Source: Tropicimonas sp. IMCC34043 (GTDB lineage: Bacteria > Pseudomonadota > Alphaproteobacteria > Rhodobacterales > Rhodobacteraceae). From it: 64,000 nucleotides of DNA. The notes under the pieces were generated by a model. That model saw only the letters and a program-made list of their open reading frames with translations. It searched no databases and was not told the DNA's origin. Position numbers and translations under genes: made by a program. Of the stretch, positions 52,527-61,612 are shown piece by piece. Numbering within the stretch: position 1 is the stretch's first letter; every line of letters starts with the position of its first letter. Location: positions 1,054,001 through 1,118,000 of the forward strand of contig NZ_QMEK01000001.1 of assembly GCF_003390845.1 (NCBI RefSeq), written 5' to 3'.

Positions 52527-54359
52527 TCAGTCCTCGTACCACCAGACGTCGGGCTGGAACCCGTCCCAGTCGCCATAGATCTGGGTGTGACGCTCGGGGT
52601 ACCGATAGGGGAGCCAGTGGGCGATTCGGCCGACCGGCGAGTACCACACCGGGATGACATAGCGCCCGGTCGTCAGCACCCGGTCGAGCGCGTGGACCGC
52701 CGACGTGAAGTCTTCCTTGTCCTTGCTGTTCAGCATGGTGTCGATCATCGCCTCGGCGGCGGGGCTGTCCATGCCCATCCAGTTGAGGGTGCCGGGGGCG
52801 TCGACGCCATCGTGACCCCAATAGAGCATCTGCTCGTTGCCGGGGCTCAGCGACATGGTCCGGACGTAGAACGCCATGTCAAAGTCATAGTCGCCGGTAC
52901 GCTGCTGATACTGGGCTGAATCGACCGTCACCAGATTGGCGGTCACGCCGATCCGTTTGAGTTGTTCGGAATAAAGCTCGGCGATGCTGTCGGCGGAGGG
53001 CACCAGAGAATTCCCGCCCGAGCGCAACAGGATGTCGAAGGCAAGCGGCTCGCCGTCGGCGTTCTGCATTATACCATCGGGCTGCACCTGCCATCCGGCG
53101 TCGGCCAGCAGTTTCAATGCGGCGCGCACATTCTTGCGGTTGGCCGCCGAGCCGTCCGAGACCGGCAGGTCATAGCCGTCGAGCGCGCCCGGCAGCAGCG
53201 TGTCGGCATAGGGTTCAAGCAACTCGCGCACCCGTCCCGTCGCCGGCCCGTGATCCATCGACAGATCCGAGTTGGAGAAATACGAGGTAATGCGCGGTTC
53301 GGTGCCGCCGGTCAGTGCGGCATTGATGAATTCGAAGTTGAAGGCGTGGATCAACGCGTCGCGCACCCGCCAATCGTCGAATGGCGCGCGGCGGGTATTC
53401 ATCACCAGTCCGCGAATCCCCGATGGCCGCTGGTTGGGGATTGTCGACAGCACCACATCGCCGGATTTGACGGCGGGAAAGTTGTAGGACGAAAACCATT
53501 TGCTGAGATTCGATTCGCGATAGGACGACAGGGCGCCGGCGCGAAACGCCTCGAAGGCGACGCCGGCATCGCCATACCATTCGTACCGTATCTCGTCGAA
53601 ATTGTGCTGGCCGCGGTTGAACGGCAGATCGACGCCCCACCAGTCGGGATTCTTCTTCAGCGTCATGTAGCGGCCGTATTCGAAATCACCGATCCCGTAG
53701 GGGCCGGAGCCGATTGGCGCGACATCCGAAACCTCGTCGAACGGCCGGCCGCCGAAATCCTGTTTTTTCATGATCGGACGCAGCCCGAGAATCAGCGGCA
53801 ATTCACGGTCTTCAACGTTGAAATTGAAGCGCACCGAGCGCGGCCCGGTCTGTTCGACCGAGGCGACCTTTTTCCAGGCGCCCTGATAGCGGGGGTGGCC
53901 GTCGGTGCCGAGCGTTTCCATCGACCAGATCACGTCTTCGACAGTCACCGGCGAGCCGTCCGAGAATCGGGCCTCGGGGCGCAGGGAGAATTCTACCCAT
54001 TCTCGATTCGGGCCGGTCTCGACCGTTTCGGCCAGAAGCCCGTAAAGCGTGAAAGGTTCATCCCAGCTTCGGCCCATAAGCGTCTCGTACCCATACATAC
54101 GCTGGCCAAAGACCGAGCGGCCCTTGAGGATGAAGGGGTTGAGGCTGTCAAAGCTGCCGATCTCGGGAAGCACGATTCGCCCGCCCTTCGGTGCATCTGC
54201 ATTGACATAGGGCAAAGACACAAAATCCGGTGGCAGGGCCGGGTCCCCATACATAGCTATGCCATGCGCGGGATCGGCGGCAACGGATCCCGCGCAGGGA
54301 ATCATGGTTGCGACGGCAAGTGTCAGGGCACGGCAGACAGGGTGAAAACCACGTAGCAT
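52527..54359 (-). CDS. Oligopeptide/microcin C-type ABC solute-binding protein (YejA-like)
   Basis: A 610-residue periplasmic binding protein of SBP family 5. The signal peptide is ~1-28. Family landmarks are GIAMYGDPALPPDFVSLPYV, PEARFSDGSPVTVEDVIWSM, PIGSGPYGIGDFEYGRYMTL, MNTRRAPFDDWRVRDAL and PNQRPSGIRGLV. The match to YejA (microcin C/peptide uptake) is best in the PDFVSLPYVNADAPKGG region. The permease and ATPase genes are not adjacent, so it is an orphan binding protein here. Confidence 0.93.
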   Translation of the reverse strand: MLRGFHPVCRALTLAVATMIPCAGSVAADPAHGIAMYGDPALPPDFVSLPYVNADAPKGGRIVLPEIGSFDSLNPFILKGRSVFGQRMYGYETLMGRSWDEPFTLYGLLAETVETGPNREWVEFSLRPEARFSDGSPVTVEDVIWSMETLGTDGHPRYQGAWKKVASVEQTGPRSVRFNFNVEDRELPLILGLRPIMKKQDFGGRPFDEVSDVAPIGSGPYGIGDFEYGRYMTLKKNPDWWGVDLPFNRGQHNFDEIRYEWYGDAGVAFEAFRAGALSSYRESNLSKWFSSYNFPAVKSGDVVLSTIPNQRPSGIRGLVMNTRRAPFDDWRVRDALIHAFNFEFINAALTGGTEPRITSYFSNSDLSMDHGPATGRVRELLEPYADTLLPGALDGYDLPVSDGSAANRKNVRAALKLLADAGWQVQPDGIMQNADGEPLAFDILLRSGGNSLVPSADSIAELYSEQLKRIGVTANLVTVDSAQYQQRTGDYDFDMAFYVRTMSLSPGNEQMLYWGHDGVDAPGTLNWMGMDSPAAEAMIDTMLNSKDKEDFTSAVHALDRVLTTGRYVIPVWYSPVGRIAHWLPYRYPERHTQIYGDWDGFQPDVWWYED

Positions 54360-54438
54360 TCTGGCAACAATCCTTCTTCGCCGTTGATTTGCTCGGCCGA
54401 ACCGTAGTCGTCGATGTCAACCATTTCAAACTTTTAAC

Positions 54439-54467
54439 TTGGCGGCGGCAGTGCCAACGCGTATAAA
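54439..54467 (+). promoter_or_regulatory. Sigma70-like promoter of the sRNA candidate
   Basis: TTGGCG, exactly 17 bases, then TATAAA. Both boxes differ from consensus (TTGACA, TATAAT) by one or two bases. It directs transcription toward the terminator 55 bases further on. Confidence 0.5.
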
Positions 54468-54473
54468 GACCTT

Positions 54474-54549
54474 ACTGCTCGATAGGTTTCTTGCCTGTAT
54501 GAAACCTGCCTCAATGACTTGACGCCCGCCTTGTGCGGGCGTTTTTTTT
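54474..54549 (+). ncRNA. Candidate intergenic small RNA (~76 nt)
   Basis: It starts about 7 bases after a TTGGCG-N17-TATAAA promoter and ends at a strong Rho-independent terminator. No + strand gene lies upstream to use this terminator. A first stem-loop AGGTTTC ... GAAACCT (54484-54507) is followed by a single-stranded CCTCAATGACTTG stretch, then the terminator. I did not match it to a named family. Confidence 0.55.
54522..54549 (+). terminator. Orphan Rho-independent terminator
   Basis: An 8-bp stem (ACGCCCGC / GCGGGCGT) with CTTGT loop and a run of eight Ts. It lies more than 160 bases from the nearest gene end. Confidence 0.9.
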
Positions 54550-54717
54550 GGCAAGAGTTCAGGCGGGCGCCGATCCATTCCGCGCCCCTGCGACCAACCG
54601 AAGCGCATACCGGAAGAAACCGGCGCCGGATCCTGCCCGCGGCATCGCGCAATCTTCATGACGCTGTAGAAGCCCCTATCTAGGATGGACGTCGAAACAT
54701 CATCGAGGAAGCACGAC

Positions 54718-55491
54718 ATGTCGCTCAAAGGTAAGACCGCGATCATCACCGGATCGAATTCCGGCATCGGCCTGGGGATCGCCTGGGAAATGGCCCGCGC
54801 CGGCGCCCATGTGGTGCTGAACTCTTTCACGGACAACGACGAGGACCATGCCCTGGCCGAAAAGATCGCCAAGGAAACCGGCACCGAGGCGAAGTACATT
54901 CAGGCCGACATGTCCAAGGGCGACCAATGCCGGGCACTGATCGAAAAGGCCGGTGTCTGCGATATTCTGGTCAACAATGCGGGCATCCAGCACGTGGCGC
55001 CGATCGATCAGTTTCCGGTGGCGAAATGGGATGCGATCATCGCCATCAACCTGACCTCGGCCTTTCACACCACCGCTGTGGCGCTGCCGATGATGCGCAA
55101 GGCGGGCTGGGGCCGGGTGGTCAACATCGCCTCGGCGCACGGGCTGACCGCCTCGCCCTTCAAGTCGGCCTATGTCTCGGCCAAGCACGGGCTTGTCGGC
55201 ATGACCAAGGTGGTGGCCCTCGAGACGGCCGAAGAGCCGATCACGGCCAATGCGATCTGTCCGGGCTATGTGCTGACACCGCTGGTCGAGGCGCAGATCC
55301 CCGACACGATGAAAGAATACAAGATGTCCCGCGAGGAGGTCATTCGCAACGTGCTGCTGGAACGCCAGCCCAGCAAGCAGTTCGCGACCGTCGAGCAACT
55401 GGGCGGTGTTGTCGAGTTTCTCTGCTCGTCGGCGGCCGACCAGATCACCGGGACGACGATCAGCGTCGATGGCGGCTGGACGGCACTCTGA
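54718..55491 (+). CDS. bdhA: D-beta-hydroxybutyrate dehydrogenase
   Basis: A 257-residue short-chain dehydrogenase that interconverts 3-hydroxybutyrate and acetoacetate with NAD+. The NAD-binding motif is IITGSNSGIGLGIAWEMARA; the NNAG is in LVNNAGIQHVAPIDQFP; the catalytic Ser-Tyr-Lys is in NIASAHGLTASPFKSAYVSA followed by KHGLVG; and the tail is VEFLCSSAADQITGTTISVD. ATG 54718 has GAGGAAG at 6 bases. It uses PHB degradation products. A patatin-like lipase gene follows ~100 bases on. Confidence 0.96.
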   Translation: MSLKGKTAIITGSNSGIGLGIAWEMARAGAHVVLNSFTDNDEDHALAEKIAKETGTEAKYIQADMSKGDQCRALIEKAGVCDILVNNAGIQHVAPIDQFPVAKWDAIIAINLTSAFHTTAVALPMMRKAGWGRVVNIASAHGLTASPFKSAYVSAKHGLVGMTKVVALETAEEPITANAICPGYVLTPLVEAQIPDTMKEYKMSREEVIRNVLLERQPSKQFATVEQLGGVVEFLCSSAADQITGTTISVDGGWTAL

Positions 55492-55505
55492 GCGCGCGAG
55501 GATAG

Positions 55506-55582
55506 TACAGGGGGCGGGGGCCAGCCCCCGTCCCGGGCCGGGGCCCGGGACTCCCCCGGGATATTTTCGAACAGAAGAAGGC
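55506..55582 (-). repeat. Dispersed GC-rich stem-loop element, copy B
   Basis: Read on the - strand it begins CTTCTTCTGTTCGAAAATAT, then CCCGGGGGAG, a hairpin GTCCCGGGCC ... GGCCCGGGAC, and GGGGGCTGGCCCCC. It has the same order of parts as copy A at 14285. It lies between bdhA and the patatin gene and ends 10 bases before the patatin start codon. Confidence 0.7.
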
Positions 55583-55592
55583 TGGGGCGAGC

Positions 55593-56642
55593 ATGGGCGT
55601 GAAGCGGATCAATCTGGCCCTGCAGGGCGGCGGCGCCCATGGTGCCTTCACCTGGGGCGTGCTTGACCGGCTGCTCGAGGACGAGGACATCGAGATCGCC
55701 GGGATCTCGGGCACCTCGGCGGGGGCGCTGAATGCGGCGGCACTGAAGGCGGGGCTGGTGGCCGAGGGTCAGGACCACAACCGGGCCATGGCGCGGGCCA
55801 ATCTGGACTGGCTTTGGCAGCAGGTTGCGGGGGTGCAGGACCTGCGCCTGACCAGCTGGTTTGCGCCCTTCGCGCCGCCGACGCAGGTCTATGTCGAGAT
55901 GCTCGACAAATCGCCCGCCATGCTGATGGCCGATGCGGCCAGCCTGGTCGTCAGTCCCTATTCCTATGGTCCGTTCTACCGCAATCCGCTGGAGCGCATT
56001 GTCAGCGCCTTTGCCTTCGATCGGGTCTGCGCCCATCGCGGGCCGGCGCTGTATATCTCGGCCACCAACGTGCGCACCGGAAAGATCCGGGTCTTCGGGG
56101 GCGCAGAGATCTCGACCGATGTCATCCTGGCTTCGGGCTGTCTGCCCTCGGTCTTCCAGGCGATCGAGTTCGAGGATCCGGCGACCGGGCAGGTGGAGGC
56201 GTTCTGGGACGGCGGCTATACCGGCAATCCGGCGATCTTTCCGCTATTCTGCGAGGGTCTGCCGCCCGATGTCGTGATCATCAACATCAACCCGTTGTTT
56301 CGCCCGGACGTGCCGAAGCTTGCAGCTGAAATAAATAATCGGGTCAACGAGATAAGCTTCAACTCTTCACTGTTGAGTGAACTTCGTGCGATCCAGTTCG
56401 TGCGCGAGCTGATCGCCGACGGCCGGATCGGCCGCGGTGAAATGCGCGACGTCCTGGTCCACATGATCGCCGACGACGAGCTGATGCGGGAGCTGAGCGT
56501 TTCGACCAAGATGGTGCCGTCGCCGGTGATCCTGACCCGATTGAAGGCCGCGGGCCGCGCCGCGGCCGATGGCTTCCTGCAGGCGCACAAGGACGATCTG
56601 AACCAGCGCGGTTCGGTCGACCTGAAGGCGCTGTTCGGCTAG
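55593..56642 (+). CDS. Patatin-like phospholipase/esterase
   Basis: A 349-residue patatin-fold hydrolase. The oxyanion hole is LALQGGGAHGAFTWGVLDRL, the nucleophile Ser is in GISGTSAGALNAAAL, and the catalytic Asp is in FWDGGYTGNPAIFP. It acts on lipids or polyester; being next to bdhA suggests a link to PHB mobilisation (inference). It starts 10 bases after the dispersed element. AAGAAGGCTGGGGCGAGC lies before the ATG, so its ribosome-binding site may lie at the edge of that element. Confidence 0.93.
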   Translation: MGVKRINLALQGGGAHGAFTWGVLDRLLEDEDIEIAGISGTSAGALNAAALKAGLVAEGQDHNRAMARANLDWLWQQVAGVQDLRLTSWFAPFAPPTQVYVEMLDKSPAMLMADAASLVVSPYSYGPFYRNPLERIVSAFAFDRVCAHRGPALYISATNVRTGKIRVFGGAEISTDVILASGCLPSVFQAIEFEDPATGQVEAFWDGGYTGNPAIFPLFCEGLPPDVVIININPLFRPDVPKLAAEINNRVNEISFNSSLLSELRAIQFVRELIADGRIGRGEMRDVLVHMIADDELMRELSVSTKMVPSPVILTRLKAAGRAAADGFLQAHKDDLNQRGSVDLKALFG

Positions 56643-56688
56643 GCCCACAGGCCCGTTGCCGATCAAGCCGGGCAAGTGCGCCCGGAGC

Positions 56689-57474
56689 TTAGCCGTGGGC
56701 GCGGTCCTGCGACGCCGTGGTGTCTGGTGCCGGTTCGGGCCGGGGGGTGGCTGCAAGCGCTGCCGCGCGGTCGCTGGGATAGACGAGACCTGCCGAGATC
56801 ACGAGCTTTGCCGCGTCCTCGACCGTCATGTCGAGATAGACCAGTTCGTTCTCCGGAACGAACAGCAGGAAGCCCGAGGTCGGGTTGGGTGTGGTCGGAA
56901 GGAACACCGACATCACCGGCACGTCGTTTTCGATCTGGCGGCGGATCTCGCCCTTGGCCGAGGTCGAGACGAAGGCGATGGCCCAGAGCCCGGGGCGCGG
57001 GTATTGCACGAGGCAGGCGCGGTCGAAATTGCTTTCGGTCTGGGCGAAGACGGTCTCGGCCAGCTGCTTCACGCCGTTGTAGATCGACCGCACGATCGGC
57101 ATCCGGTCGACCTGACGTTCGCCCCAGGCGATCAGCGACCGGCCGATCACCCCCTTGGCAATCCAGCCGATGACCACGGTGAACCCGAGGAAGAAGACAA
57201 CGCCGACGCCGCGGACGTTGATCGTGGTGTCCTCGCCGAAGACCTCCTTGATATAGGTCTCGGGCTGGTAGGCTGCCGGTACGAAGGGCAGCACAAAGGC
57301 ATCGACCCAGCCGACCACGGTCCAGATCAGCCAGACCGTCAGCCCGACCGGCGCGATGACGACAAGTCCGGTCAGGAACGAGGCCCTGAGGTTGGCCATG
57401 ATCCCTGGCCCACGGCGCGGGCTTTGGCCGGACGTATCGGGGGGAAGGAGGTTCTTCGAGCGCTTATGTGACAT
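56689..57474 (-). CDS. DUF502 membrane protein
   Basis: A 261-residue inner-membrane protein with two hydrophobic segments (~29-60, ~85-108) and a soluble C-terminal part. The pattern FLTGLVVIAPVGLTVWLIW, VDRMPIVRSIYNGVKQLAET and RPGLWAIAFVSTSAKGE defines DUF502. The function is unknown. Its C-terminal tail is Ala/Pro-rich (DRAAALAATPRPEPAPDTTA). It converges with the patatin gene. Confidence 0.93.
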   Translation of the reverse strand: MSHKRSKNLLPPDTSGQSPRRGPGIMANLRASFLTGLVVIAPVGLTVWLIWTVVGWVDAFVLPFVPAAYQPETYIKEVFGEDTTINVRGVGVVFFLGFTVVIGWIAKGVIGRSLIAWGERQVDRMPIVRSIYNGVKQLAETVFAQTESNFDRACLVQYPRPGLWAIAFVSTSAKGEIRRQIENDVPVMSVFLPTTPNPTSGFLLFVPENELVYLDMTVEDAAKLVISAGLVYPSDRAAALAATPRPEPAPDTTASQDRAHG

Positions 57475-57537
57475 GATGTTGGGGATGCAGACCGGTTTCT
57501 GGCTAGCTATTCAGCGGGCCGGCGTTGCGCAAGTCTG

Positions 57538-58476
57538 TCAAGCGCTTTGCCGTGTGTTTCGGGACTGCGCGGCGATTTCGGTGGCGATTGCCGCCGCAAG
57601 CCGCGCATTGTTGAGGACGAGTGCGATATTGGTGGCAAGCGACTGGCCCTCGGTCAGCTCGAAGATCCGGTTCAGCAGGAAGGGCGTGACCGCCTTGGCG
57701 GCGATCCCCTGGGCTTCGGCCTCGTTCTGGGCGCGGGCAATGATCGGGGCGAGCGTGCGGGGCGCAATCTCGTCCTCGACCGGCACCGGGTTGGCGACAA
57801 GCTGCCCCCCCGGCAGACCAAGGGCCGCGCGCATCCGGTGGGCCGCGGCGATCTCGGCCGCAGAGTCGAGCCGCAGCGGCGCGCGCAGGCCAGAATCGCG
57901 CGACCAGAAGGCCGGCAGCGTATCCTGACCGAATGCGATGACCGGCACGCCGAGGGTTTCGAGAACTTCGAGCGTCTTTGGCAGATCGAGGATCGCCTTG
58001 GCGCCGGCGGCAACCACCGTGACCGGCGAGGCGGCCAGTTCCTGCAGGTCGGCCGAGATGTCAAAGCTGTGTTCCGCGCCCTTGTGCACGCCGCCGACGC
58101 CGCCGGTCGCAAAGACCTCGATGCCGGCGAGGCGGGCGGCGATCATGGTCGCGGCAACCGTCGTCGCGCCGGTCCCGCCGGTGGCGAGGCAGACCGCAAA
58201 ATCGGCGCGGCTGAGCTTTGCAACATTCTCGGCCCTGGCGAGGGCTTCCAGCGCTGCATCGGACAGCCCGACATGCAGCTTGCCCGCGATGACCGCAATG
58301 GTGGCCGGGACGGCGCCACTGGCGCGCACCTCGGCTTCGACCGCCCGCGCGGTGTCGAGGTTCTGTGGCCAGGGCATGCCATGGGTGATGATGGTGCTTT
58401 CAAGCGCCACCAGCGGCTGGCCATCGCGGCGGGCGGCCGCGACCTCGGGCGAGAAGACAAGGGGCAGGGTGGTCAT
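57538..58476 (-). CDS. psuG: Pseudouridine-5'-phosphate glycosidase
   Basis: A 312-residue enzyme that splits pseudouridine-5'-phosphate into uracil and ribose-5-phosphate. The sequence LVALESTIITHGMPWPQNLD, IAVIAGKLHVGLSD and TVVAAGAKAILDLPKTLEV contain the conserved lysines of the family; metal-site Asp residues lie in DISADL. It overlaps the kinase gene by four bases (ATGA), giving the psuK-psuG operon for pseudouridine salvage. A transporter is not seen. Confidence 0.95.
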   Translation of the reverse strand: MTTLPLVFSPEVAAARRDGQPLVALESTIITHGMPWPQNLDTARAVEAEVRASGAVPATIAVIAGKLHVGLSDAALEALARAENVAKLSRADFAVCLATGGTGATTVAATMIAARLAGIEVFATGGVGGVHKGAEHSFDISADLQELAASPVTVVAAGAKAILDLPKTLEVLETLGVPVIAFGQDTLPAFWSRDSGLRAPLRLDSAAEIAAAHRMRAALGLPGGQLVANPVPVEDEIAPRTLAPIIARAQNEAEAQGIAAKAVTPFLLNRIFELTEGQSLATNIALVLNNARLAAAIATEIAAQSRNTRQSA

Positions 58477-59408
58477 TTGGCGGTTTCCTTCGGGATAGGG
58501 CCGGTGGCAAGGGCCGCAGCCGCCGACCCCGCCGCAACATAGGCCGCCGTGATCCCGAGTGCAGCCTCGAGTGCGAAGATCCCCGCGAGACCGCGGCTTT
58601 CGGCTGCGATATGGGCGGCCATGAAGGTGTCGCCGGCGCCGGTGACCCGGGCGACGACCACCGGTGGGGGCGTGGCGCTGAGGACGCCATCAGGCGTCGC
58701 ATGGGCAAGCGGGGCTGCGCCGTCGGTGACGATCACCCGTCGTGCGCCCTGCGCGACGAGCGCCAGCGCGGCCTGTTCGGCCGAGGCAAAGGTGGTGCCA
58801 CAGATCAGACCGGCCTCGATTGCGTTCACATAGACGGTGGCGCGGGGATGCGGCAGCAGCGGCAACAGGCGCCGCGCCTTGCCGGGCGAAGCCGGCGCGA
58901 TGCGCAGATCGGCCTGCGCAAACAGCGGGTTGCCGGCAATGTCTGTCAACAGCGCGGTCGTCAGATTGCCGTCGAGCGCGATCATGCCGGGAAAGGGCGC
59001 GGCATCGCTGCCAAGCCGACCGTCGGCGAGCGGCGCCAGGATCTGCGCGCCCGCGTGTTCCAGCGACCGGGCATCGGCGACGGCCGCGACCAGCCCGCCT
59101 GCGCCCTCGATTGCCATGTAGCTGTCCGTCGGCAGGCTGTCCGACCAGGTTACGAAGCCGGTGTCGAGCCCAAGGGACTCGGCCTGCGCGGCAAGCGCGC
59201 GGCCTTCCTCGTCGGTGCCGAGCAGGGTCAAAAGGGCCGGGCGCAGCCCCTCGCGCGCCAGCGCCATGGCGATGTTCATGGCCACCCCGCCGGGCGTCCT
59301 GGTGATCTGGCCCGGGACGTCGTGACCTATGTCCATGCGCCGGTCGGTCCGACCGATCGTGTCCCACAGGGCCGATCCGATACAAAGAATGTCGGGCACA
59401 TATGTCAT
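58473..59408 (-). CDS. psuK: Pseudouridine kinase (PfkB family)
   Basis: A 311-residue PfkB-type sugar kinase that phosphorylates pseudouridine, which PsuG then cleaves. Markers are MTYVPDILCIGSALWDTIGR, TPGGVAMNIAMALAREG, VIVTDGAAPLAH and the second PfkB signature VTGAGDTFMAAHIAAESRGL with the catalytic Asp. It overlaps psuG by four bases, the usual coupling for this pathway. It is divergent from rpsB across 362 bases. Confidence 0.92.
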   Translation of the reverse strand: MTYVPDILCIGSALWDTIGRTDRRMDIGHDVPGQITRTPGGVAMNIAMALAREGLRPALLTLLGTDEEGRALAAQAESLGLDTGFVTWSDSLPTDSYMAIEGAGGLVAAVADARSLEHAGAQILAPLADGRLGSDAAPFPGMIALDGNLTTALLTDIAGNPLFAQADLRIAPASPGKARRLLPLLPHPRATVYVNAIEAGLICGTTFASAEQAALALVAQGARRVIVTDGAAPLAHATPDGVLSATPPPVVVARVTGAGDTFMAAHIAAESRGLAGIFALEAALGITAAYVAAGSAAAALATGPIPKETAK

Positions 59409-59770
59409 GACAACCTTCTGGGGCGATCCGCGCGCCTGCGCAAGGCCCGCGCGGCCGTCAATGGGCCGTCAATGGCATGCCGCCGCGTCGCAATCGCCTT
59501 GCCGGCCGTTTTGCCGATGCCATCGGAACGGGCATCGCGTAGCATGGGCGCGGCGGACGCGAGGCCTGCGGTGCCAGACACCGAAAATGAGGCCTCGACT
59601 TCCGTGCCTATTCCGACCCCGGGGGTTGCCAGCGGGGTGCAAATGCACTATGTGCGCCCCACTTCACAGGCAGGGCCTGGGCCTCTCGGGGGAGAAATCC
59701 CCGTGTGGTCCGCCGGTTGGGAATGATCCTGAACGCTCTGCCGAGGACGCGAAACCGGAAAGGATATGAC
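59409..59770. other. 362-base interval between psuK and rpsB
   Basis: It has no gene. It holds a sigma70-like promoter candidate (59626-59654) and a short GC hairpin near 59690. The leader of rpsB is ~110 bases from that promoter. Confidence 0.5.
59626..59654 (+). promoter_or_regulatory. Candidate promoter of rpsB-tsf
   Basis: TTGCCA, 17 bases, TATGTG. It lies about 115 bases upstream of the rpsB start, giving a leader long enough for S2 autoregulation. Confidence 0.4.
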
Positions 59771-60568
59771 ATGGCGCTTCCTGAGTTTACTCTTCGTCAG
59801 CTGCTTGAGGCTGGTGTTCACTTTGGTCACCAGACCCAGCGTTGGAACCCGCGGATGGGCCCCTACATCTATGGGGACCGCAACGGCATCCACATTCTCG
59901 ATCTGACCCAGACCGTTCCGATGCTGGACCAGGCGCTGCAGGTCGTGCGCGACACCGTCGCCAAGGGCGGCCGCATCCTGTTTGTCGGCACCAAGCGGCA
60001 GGCACAAAAGCCGATTGCCGACGCCGCCGAGCGCTGCGCGCAATATTACATGAACCACCGCTGGCTGGGCGGCACGCTCACCAACTGGAAGACCGTGTCG
60101 CAGTCGATCAACCGCCTGCGTTCGATCGACGAGGCGATGTTGAACGGGGCCGAGGGCCTGACCAAGAAGGAACGCCTTCACATGGAACGCGATCAGGCCA
60201 AGCTGCAAGCCAGCCTGGGCGGGATCCGTGAAATGGGCGGCGTGCCCGATCTGCTGTTCATCATCGACGTGACCAAGGAAGACCTTGCCATCCTCGAGGC
60301 CAAGAAGCTTGGCATCCCGGTCGTGGCCATCGTCGACTCGAACGCCTCGCCCGATGGTGTCGACTATATCATCCCCGGCAACGATGACGCCGCCCGCGCC
60401 ATTGCGCTTTATTGCGATCTGGTCAGCCGCGCCGCGCTTGACGGGATGTCGGCACAAATGGACGCCGCCGGCATCGACGTTGGCGAGATGGAAGAGGGCT
60501 TCCTCGAGGAAGTCATCGGCGATGCGGGCGAGGCGCCTGCCGCGGAAGAAGTTACCGAAGAGGCCTGA
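59771..60568 (+). CDS. rpsB: 30S ribosomal protein S2
   Basis: A 265-residue S2 protein. [59 protein letters not shown] and [20 protein letters not shown] are diagnostic. The C-terminal tail is acidic ([16 protein letters not shown]). AAAGGA lies 6 bases before the ATG. It is followed by tsf after 90 bases that contain two hairpins. Confidence 0.99.
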   Translation: MALPEFTLRQLLEAGVHFGHQTQRWNPRMGPYIYGDRNGIHILDLTQTVPMLDQALQVVRDTVAKGGRILFVGTKRQAQKPIADAAERCAQYYMNHRWLGGTLTNWKTVSQSINRLRSIDEAMLNGAEGLTKKERLHMERDQAKLQASLGGIREMGGVPDLLFIIDVTKEDLAILEAKKLGIPVVAIVDSNASPDGVDYIIPGNDDAARAIALYCDLVSRAALDGMSAQMDAAGIDVGEMEEGFLEEVIGDAGEAPAAEEVTEEA

Positions 60569-60575
60569 AGCCTCA

Positions 60576-60629
60576 GGTCCGTGGCTTTGTCACGGACCCG
60601 ACATGTGCGGCAGGCTATTGCCTGCCGCA
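60576..60629 (+). promoter_or_regulatory. Two tandem hairpins between rpsB and tsf
   Basis: The first is GGTCCGTG-GCTTTGT-CACGGACC (60576-60598). The second is a perfect 10-bp stem TGCGGCAGGC-TATT-GCCTGCCGCA (60606-60629). No T-run follows either, so they look like processing or attenuation elements that adjust tsf relative to rpsB. Confidence 0.6.
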
Positions 60630-60658
60630 GTACGACGCAAACCTGAGGAGAGCCGACA

Positions 60659-61534
60659 ATGGCGATCACCGCGAAACTCGTGAAAGAGCTGCGCGACATG
60701 ACCGGCGCAGGCATGATGGATGCCAAGAAGGCGCTGACCGAAGTCGAAGGCGACATGGAAGCAGCCGTCGACTGGCTGCGCACGAAGGGTCTGGCCAAGG
60801 CCGCCAAGAAATCGGGCCGCACCGCCGCTGAAGGGCTCGTGGGTGTACGGGTCGAGGACGGCAAGGGTGTTGTGGTCGAGGTGAACTCGGAAACCGATTT
60901 TGTCGCCAAGAACGCCGACTTCCAGAAGATGGTTGCCGCGATTGCCGAAGCCGCCGCAAACGTCGCGGATGTCGAGGCGCTGGCTGCAGCCGATCTGGGC
61001 GGCAAGAGCGTTGCCGACACCATTACCGACAAGATCTCCACCATCGGCGAGAACCTGACGCTGCGCCGCATGGCCCGGGTCGAGGGCGACACGGTCGTTT
61101 CCTATGTCCACAACGCCGCCGCACCCGGCCTTGGCAAGATCGGCGTGCTGGTCGCGCTGACGGGCGCTGACGAGGGCTTTGGCAAGCAGGTCGCGATGCA
61201 CATCGCCGCCGCCAACCCGGCATCGCTGGGAGCAGCCGACCTTGACCCCGCCATCCTTGCGCATGAGCGCCAGGTCCAGATCGACATCGCCCGCGAATCC
61301 GGCAAGCCCGACGCGGTGATCGAGAAGATGATCGAAGGCCGGATGAAGAAGTTTCTGGCCGATGTCACGCTGCTGGGTCAGGCCTTCGTGGTCAACCCCG
61401 ACCTGACCGTCGAGGCCGCCGCCAAGGAAGCCGGCGCCGAGATCACAGGGTTCGTCCGCATGGAAGTGGGCGAAGGCATCGAGGTCGAGAAAGAGGATTT
61501 CGCGGCCGAAGTTGCCAAGGTGGTTCAGGCCTGA
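60659..61534 (+). CDS. tsf: Elongation factor Ts
   Basis: A 291-residue guanine nucleotide exchange factor for EF-Tu. The start [59 protein letters not shown] and [12 protein letters not shown] are diagnostic. GAGGAGAGCCGACA precedes the ATG. It forms the rpsB-tsf pair found in most bacteria. A hairpin follows it. Confidence 0.99.
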   Translation: MAITAKLVKELRDMTGAGMMDAKKALTEVEGDMEAAVDWLRTKGLAKAAKKSGRTAAEGLVGVRVEDGKGVVVEVNSETDFVAKNADFQKMVAAIAEAAANVADVEALAAADLGGKSVADTITDKISTIGENLTLRRMARVEGDTVVSYVHNAAAPGLGKIGVLVALTGADEGFGKQVAMHIAAANPASLGAADLDPAILAHERQVQIDIARESGKPDAVIEKMIEGRMKKFLADVTLLGQAFVVNPDLTVEAAAKEAGAEITGFVRMEVGEGIEVEKEDFAAEVAKVVQA

Positions 61535-61584
61535 GTGCTGCGGCCTGCATTCCGAGGCCGCAGACCGAAAACGATAAGAACTTG

Positions 61585-61612
61585 CGGGGCGTCCGAGTCG
61601 GGCGCCCCGTTT
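61585..61612 (+). terminator. Hairpin terminator after tsf
   Basis: CGGGGCG ... CGCCCCG with an 11-base loop and a short TTT. It ends the rpsB-tsf transcript. Confidence 0.55.

Larger units (their letters stand above)
54360..54717. other. 358-base interval holding the sRNA candidate
   Basis: There is no protein gene here. It contains the candidate promoter (54439-54467) and terminator (54522-54549) of a small RNA on the + strand, plus the promoter region of the divergent binding-protein gene and of bdhA. Confidence 0.6.
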
